From Sipunculus nudus (taxonomy: Eukaryota > Annelida > Sipuncula > Golfingiida > Sipunculidae): a stretch of 64,000 nucleotides of DNA. The stretch spans positions 68,570,118 to 68,634,117 of the forward strand of contig CM049317.1 in assembly GCA_026874595.1 (NCBI GenBank), in the 5' to 3' direction. Positions 58,829-64,000 of this stretch are shown here, piece by piece. The notes under the pieces are model-generated. The model saw only the letters and a list, made by a program, of their open reading frames with translations, did not search any database and was not told the origin of the DNA. Position numbers and translations under genes: made by a program. Numbering within the stretch: position 1 is the stretch's first letter; each line of letters starts with the position of its first letter.

Positions 58829-61651
58829 ACGGATACAAAATATAAGATAACGGTAAATTTAAGGTCATTAGTTTATCTCAATAATTAGCACGTGCTTGGT
58901 GATCATTATCGATGTCTGGATATTGGAAGAAAATGCGAACTCTGATTATCTGGCCAAGTTTTGATATACCGATGACCAATGAAATATATATGTTTAACAA
59001 AGGGTGACGTGTGCCCCGGTTTAGGTTTTAACGTGCAGACATCAAGTCTGCATGGGCTGCACGAAGGAACTAGAAAGGCTGTAGATGTCTCACTTATATC
59101 AACTTAAAGGTTAATTGCATTTAAACTATCTTGCTTTAATTAATTTAATTTTAAATTCTATTTATAAATACATTTTAGGTGGCCCCAATGTGTCATTTGT
59201 TTTTTTTTTATTCCTCGGAATATGATATGTACAGTTCTGTCGTACGAAACTAAAATTTTAGCTATTGATTTATTTTTTTTTAATTAAAATTGATACTTGA
59301 TTTTACCAAAATATTGGATATCTAGCGTCTTGCAGCAACTGTTCATTTATCAATAGTGTCGTTTTGAAGATACAAATACCATCAGACGGTTCTAATTTGT
59401 ATATTTATCATTTAAAAATGTATAATATTTACATATGATTGACTATCTTTAAATGACCTGTGCCAGTTTTATCAATAAAAAAAAAAAAAAAGAAAACATA
59501 AATAACTAGCCAATAAACAGTTGAAAAATCTGTTAGATCTCCCAGGATAAACATTGTTTGTATAAAACCCAAGTGCAGTTGACAAATCAGTTTAATGCTC
59601 CTTTTCCCAACGATGACTAACATTGTTGTGTTGTAGGATAAATCATTTACCCATTAGTTCAAACAGTTTTCCGAAAAACGACATTTTTAGACGATGAGAA
59701 ACAATTATAAAGATTGGCAGACTTTTAAAACCCTGTCGTGATAAAAAATAAAAAATAAATAAATTCGTTTTTATAAGTAATTAGTTCATGTAGATTCAAT
59801 ACAATATACCTACAATTACGGAGCACGTGGTTACTTAAAATATGTGAAAAAATATATATAAATTTCGGATTATATTTCGTGTACACAATGCGGACTACAT
59901 GGGGAAGACTTCACTGGCATCTGAGGTGAAAGAAATTCAGAATACACATAGCCGCATAGACTGTTCTAGATTGAGGTTGACAATGAGTCCAACAGTATTA
60001 TTCTTTCCTTCCAAAAGGCGAATGAAGACCACTAAAGGGATGTAACAGAGGTATAGCAACATCATCCTATTTACAATTTACATTTAATCGCTTGCCCACT
60101 TGTGGCCCCCATAACAGAAATCCCCTTCTGTTCCTATTAATAGCAATTTAATGCGAAACATATATCTGCCAATGAGTTGCCCCTGGGCCATTCACTTCTG
60201 AACTATGACGCGCTTCCGTTAAAGAACTTTTACAGTCCCGCAGAGAGAGATAATAATAACTAAGTTTTGTCCCGCAGAGAGACACAATAATATAAGTAAC
60301 TCTGGCCAAACACACAGAGAAAATGAAGGGGCAATAATAGCAAGTTTAGTCCAGCATTGAAAGGGCAAATAATAAGTAACTTTGAAAAGCTTTGCAGGTG
60401 TATAAAGAGACAAGGATCGCCAAGTGGCATCATCAAACCCTGGCATTTACAGTTCTTAGGGAGGGAGAACTGTGCGGTCTTCAATAACACACCCCATTTG
60501 TGCTCTATTAGACGGGGATGTCAGCCTGCGCCGACACAGCGGCTATGGGAGTGTAATGAGCCGAGCTAATAATGTTATCTAAAGGCCCCACACCGGGAAA
60601 GACTTCCGACTGACCGAGCATAGGACCACTCATTTTTCTAGCTTTGTCACCAGACCCGTGATAGCTTGAATAAGAATTAAACTGGCCATATTACATCCCT
60701 CATCCCGAGAGGCCGTCGTTTTGCTTATATATTTTATCAGCTCCCCCGCTGACAGATGGCTGTCAGATAGGCCCAGGTTCAACACCGACTGTGGATGTCT
60801 GTGATCGCATCTCGTAATGACATCGTTGAATTTTATGGCTCATGCGGGAGGCTGTGTAATAAGGCCTCGTGTATCGCTTCTTCTGTTTTGTGTGAACATG
60901 GCTGATAAGGCGGATTTTTACCCCACAGGATTTGTTCTGCCGCCGCTTGCGGGGAGGTCTCGAGGGCCCGGTGTTGATTTTGATTCACCGATGATTTGGC
61001 GACCGATTTGTGGGAACACTCAACCATTTATTGTTACATCGTGTAATTTTACCGTTTCTGACCTCGTTCCGAGTTCCGTGTCGCCACAGACCAATCCTCC
61101 TTATTCTCAATAAAAATATGATGTTCGTATTTTCTTAAACTGTGACCATTACATTCGGAGATAAAATATAATATTTACGAATGTTCCTTTTAGCAGAAAT
61201 CCCTAGATTACTTTTTCTTTTTTCTCAACTCACTAGATCCTAAGGTTAAAAGACTTTAAAACTTTTAATATCTATATATACGAATATGATAAACAGAGTA
61301 TGTTTTACACCATTAGAGATCCAATTATATTATCTTTGTAACGTCAAAAGTATTTTTAAGCCTGGAATGATACCTTGATTCGTAGTTCCACTTCTGTAAA
61401 TCTTAAGACTTGCAAATGAAATGGTAAGAGGACCGTCATAAATACAGACAAAAACATGTTTATAAGCATGTTTAAGGGCTTATAAATATATTTAAGATGT
61501 TTAAGATGCTTAACACAGTCTAACCATTTGGACGATACAAGAAACATTTACATACAATAATAATACACGTTTTATTCAGCTCTAAATTGAAATAAAGATC
61601 TTGTCTAGTTACAACTCTTGGTTTTCTTTTAATAAATGATAAATGAATATG

Positions 61652-61730
61652 TATAATATAATATAATATAATATAATATAATATAATATAATATAATATA
61701 ATATAATATAATATAATATAATATAATATA
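61652..61730. repeat. (AATAT)n pentanucleotide array
   Basis: About 16 units of ATAAT/AATAT; a minus-strand open frame of repeated YYIIL is an artefact of this tract. Confidence 0.97.
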
Positions 61731-62499
61731 TATGTAATATATAGATATATGTGTATGTGTGTGTTCGGTGTGTATGTACAAAAAACATATCTTTTATTTA
61801 GAGTGATTGAAAAGATGTACACAGAAAAGGTCACATCCCTTGAAACAGTGAGCTGAACATGCGTAGAAGTGTGTCTGTGTGTGTGTGTATGTGCAAGTGT
61901 GTATTGGACACAGATATATTACCAGCTGAAACAAACCACCCACGAAGTAGCAGAAATCAAACCCTAACAGGTGTTAAATGAATGTAATAAGCAGCCCACG
62001 TATCTGGAGAAAATATGGAGTAAATACACACACATATAATTAGGCTTATAATCAGATGCATATTTAGTGCTTTCATAGTTTTTTTCTGACTGTCCTGGGT
62101 GCTTCCGTTATGCCTAAAGCGGGTCCGGAAATTCCCGTCCGCTCAGGAACGATGGTCTATGTCATAATTATATACAATATATATGTAGTACACCGCCCAA
62201 GCGTATCACTTGTACATACACTGATATCATCATTTCACTCTTCCATATGGAATACAAACATATGCAGACCTAGGGGAGATTTAAAAGGTCGTCTACATGT
62301 ACAAGAGCGACGGACGCACACATATATACTCATTTTACACATGCAAAGGTACACATAAGAAAATTCCTCTCTCATACATATAAACACACACGAAGAACCA
62401 CGCGCAATAACCAAACACACGCATGCGCCTCCACACACTCTCGTGAGTTGTTTCTGTCTCCCTGTGTCACTCATGACAACTCCTTCTATGTTTTATCGT

Positions 62500-63196
62500 G
62501 CCCCTGTCGCGCTGTCTCTGTCTCTCTAGACCCCCCTTACTGTCTCCCTGTCTCCCTGTCTCATTTTCTCTTTATCCCTGTGCCTCGCCCTTAATCTGTC
62601 TCGCTTTCTCTGTCTCTCTACTTCCCCTCTCTGTCCCTCTGTCTATTTTTTTTCTTTGTCCCTCTGACTCACCGTTTCTGTCTCGTAGTCTCTGTCTGTC
62701 TACCTCCCCTCTCTATCCCGCCGTCTCATTTTCCTGTTATCCCTCTGACTCACCGTTTCTTTGTCACACTGACCCTATCTCTCTACCCAGGGGCGTAGCC
62801 AGGATTTAGGGAGGGGAGGGGCCATCATGCGGATGAAGAAATTCGAAAACGGGGGGTGGGGGGGTGCTAATATGAAAACGGTTATATATACAAGTATATA
62901 TATATATATATATGTATATTATTATTATTATTATTATTTTTACTATACTTTATATATTTTAGTGTAGGAAAATATATATTTTTTATTTTCAATTATATAT
63001 ATATGAACCTTAGTTTAATTAAGGTAAGTTACAGGTACATGGGAGGGTATGGGAGGGGGTTTCCCCCTCACATATTGGGAAATTTTTGAATATACAATGT
63101 AAAGAGGACATTTTGAGGCAATTTTCACAAAAAATGGGGATTTCCTGTTCCCTTATGTCTTTGCCTTATGTAGTCAAACTGTAGAGAGGTTCAATA

Positions 63197-63264
<68 letters not shown>

Positions 63265-64000
63265 TAGATTAAGTGAAATTCCGAAAGGACGGCGAGTACT
63301 GGATGTGACCGGGGCAGCGGGGGGGGGGGGGGGGGCATGGCCTCCTGCGGCCCCCACTTGGCTACGCCCCTGCTACCCCTCCCTTCTCTGACCCCCTGTC
63401 TCTGTCTTCTTGGTCACTCTGACTCACCGTTTCTCTGTCTCACTGTGTCTGTCTCTCTTCCTCTCCCCTTTCTCCCCTATCTCTCTATCTCATGTTATCT
63501 TTATCCCTGTGCCTCGACCTTGTTCTTTCTCGCTGTCCCTGTCTCTCTTCCTCCTCTCTCTGTCCCTCTGTCTCATATTCCCTTTATCCCTGTGACTCAC
63601 CCTTGCTCTGTCTCCCTGTCTCTCTCTCCCTTCTTCCTCTATCTGTCCCTCTGTCTCATTTTCTCTTATCCCTGTGCCTCGTCCTTGTATTGTCTCGTTT
63701 TCTCTGTCTGTCTACCTCCCCTCTCTGTCTCCCTGTCTCTTTTTTTTGTCCCTCTGACTCATCGTTTCTCTGTCTCGCTGTTTCTGTCTTCTTTGTCCCT
63801 GTGTCTCGCCCTTGTTCTGTATCGCTGTCTCTGTCTCTACCTTCCCTCTCTCATTCTGTCTCAGTTTCTCTTGATCCGGTATATATCCCTCTGCCTCGCT
63901 CTTGCTTTGACTCGCTGTTTATGTCTCTCTACCTCCCCCCTCTCTCTCCCTATCACTCTATCTCATGTTCTCTTTATCCGTGTGCCTCGCCCTTGTTCTG
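62500..64000. repeat. Pyrimidine-rich minisatellite, ~80-90 bp period, running off the right edge
   Basis: Degenerate units contain GTCTCTCTACCTCCCCTCTC, CTCATTTTCTCTTTATCCCT and GTGCCTCGCCCTTGTTCTG. CCTCGCCC or ACTCACCG landmarks recur at about 62583, 62667, 62748, 63421, 63511, 63591, 63675, 63757, 63892 and 63981. A transposon (62788-63372) interrupts the array. Confidence 0.85.
62788..63372. mobile_element. CAGGGGCGTAGCCA-TIR DNA transposon, non-autonomous, 585 bp
   Basis: Termini CAGGGGCGTAGCCAGG and TTGGCTACGCCCCTG are inverted repeats. CTACC flanks it on both sides (62783-62787 and 63373-63377), consistent with a 5-bp target duplication, though the target itself is repetitive. Inside are (ATT)n, (AT)n at 63201-63256 and poly-G at 63317-63336. 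No transposase frame. hAT-like is a guess from the CAGGGG terminus. Confidence 0.8.

Larger units (their letters stand above)
43136..62500. other. Gene desert with islands of unique sequence
   Basis: No coding exon supported. GC-balanced, low-repeat islands lie at about 43680-44340, 46400-46680, 51140-51560, 53870-54260, 55240-56060, 57480-58320 and 60540-61100, set among (AT)n and AT-rich sequence. They contain homeodomain-type TAATTA, E-box CAGGTG/CAGATG and TALE-type TGACAG words, as enhancers often do, but composition alone does not prove function. Confidence 0.45.

Noticed and set aside
62498-63595. Plus-strand Ser/Leu/Pro-rich frames
   Set aside because: Translation of the pyrimidine minisatellite; compositionally forced.
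1-64000. CRISPR arrays, bacterial operons, riboswitches
   Set aside because: Sequence is clearly eukaryotic (introns, SINEs, microsatellites). The regular 87/93-bp array has no spacer/repeat structure.

Overview
The window is eukaryotic and AT-rich, with spliceosomal GT-AG introns, dense simple repeats, poly-G tracts, DNA-transposon relics and tRNA-derived SINE copies. It looks like a lophotrochozoan invertebrate, most likely a mollusc. That placement is inferred from the repeat types and gene families and was not tested. Most of the 64 kb is non-coding.

Gene 1 (+, coding exons 8821-16928) joins in frame over four exons with three phase-2 introns. It encodes a 234-residue EF-hand calcium-binding protein that begins with an MGC myristoylation/palmitoylation-type N-terminus. 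Intron 1 holds the most unusual object in the window: a 2.8 kb array (about 9592-12378) of roughly 30 units of 87 or 93 bp. Each unit is a copy of the 3' splice site plus the first ~70 bases of exon 2, so the gene carries about 31 near-identical splice acceptors in a row.

Gene 2 (-, 26263-21875) is a six-exon SAMD3-like gene: a SAM-like N-terminus, a Thr/Pro/Gln 12-residue repeat, then a conserved C-terminal region. All six exons join with consistent phase (1929 nt, 643 codons), but an in-frame TAA lies at codon 334 inside the largest exon. A possible 5' exon at 29653-29912 joins in frame.

The rest: a foldback element of ~760 bp at ~3448-4203; a diverged direct duplication at 19755-21187; SINE copies at 21475 and 42980; a 742 bp transposon relic at 26522-27263; a foldback element built of GGACGTTT-type subrepeats at ~30946-31636; several CAGGGGCG-ended DNA-transposon relics carrying poly-G; recent tandem duplications at 30246, 39778 and 45405; and a pyrimidine minisatellite from ~62500 to the right edge, split by a transposon insertion. 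From about 43 to 61 kb no gene is visible. Islands of unique, GC-balanced sequence there resemble conserved regulatory elements, but that is only an inference from composition.
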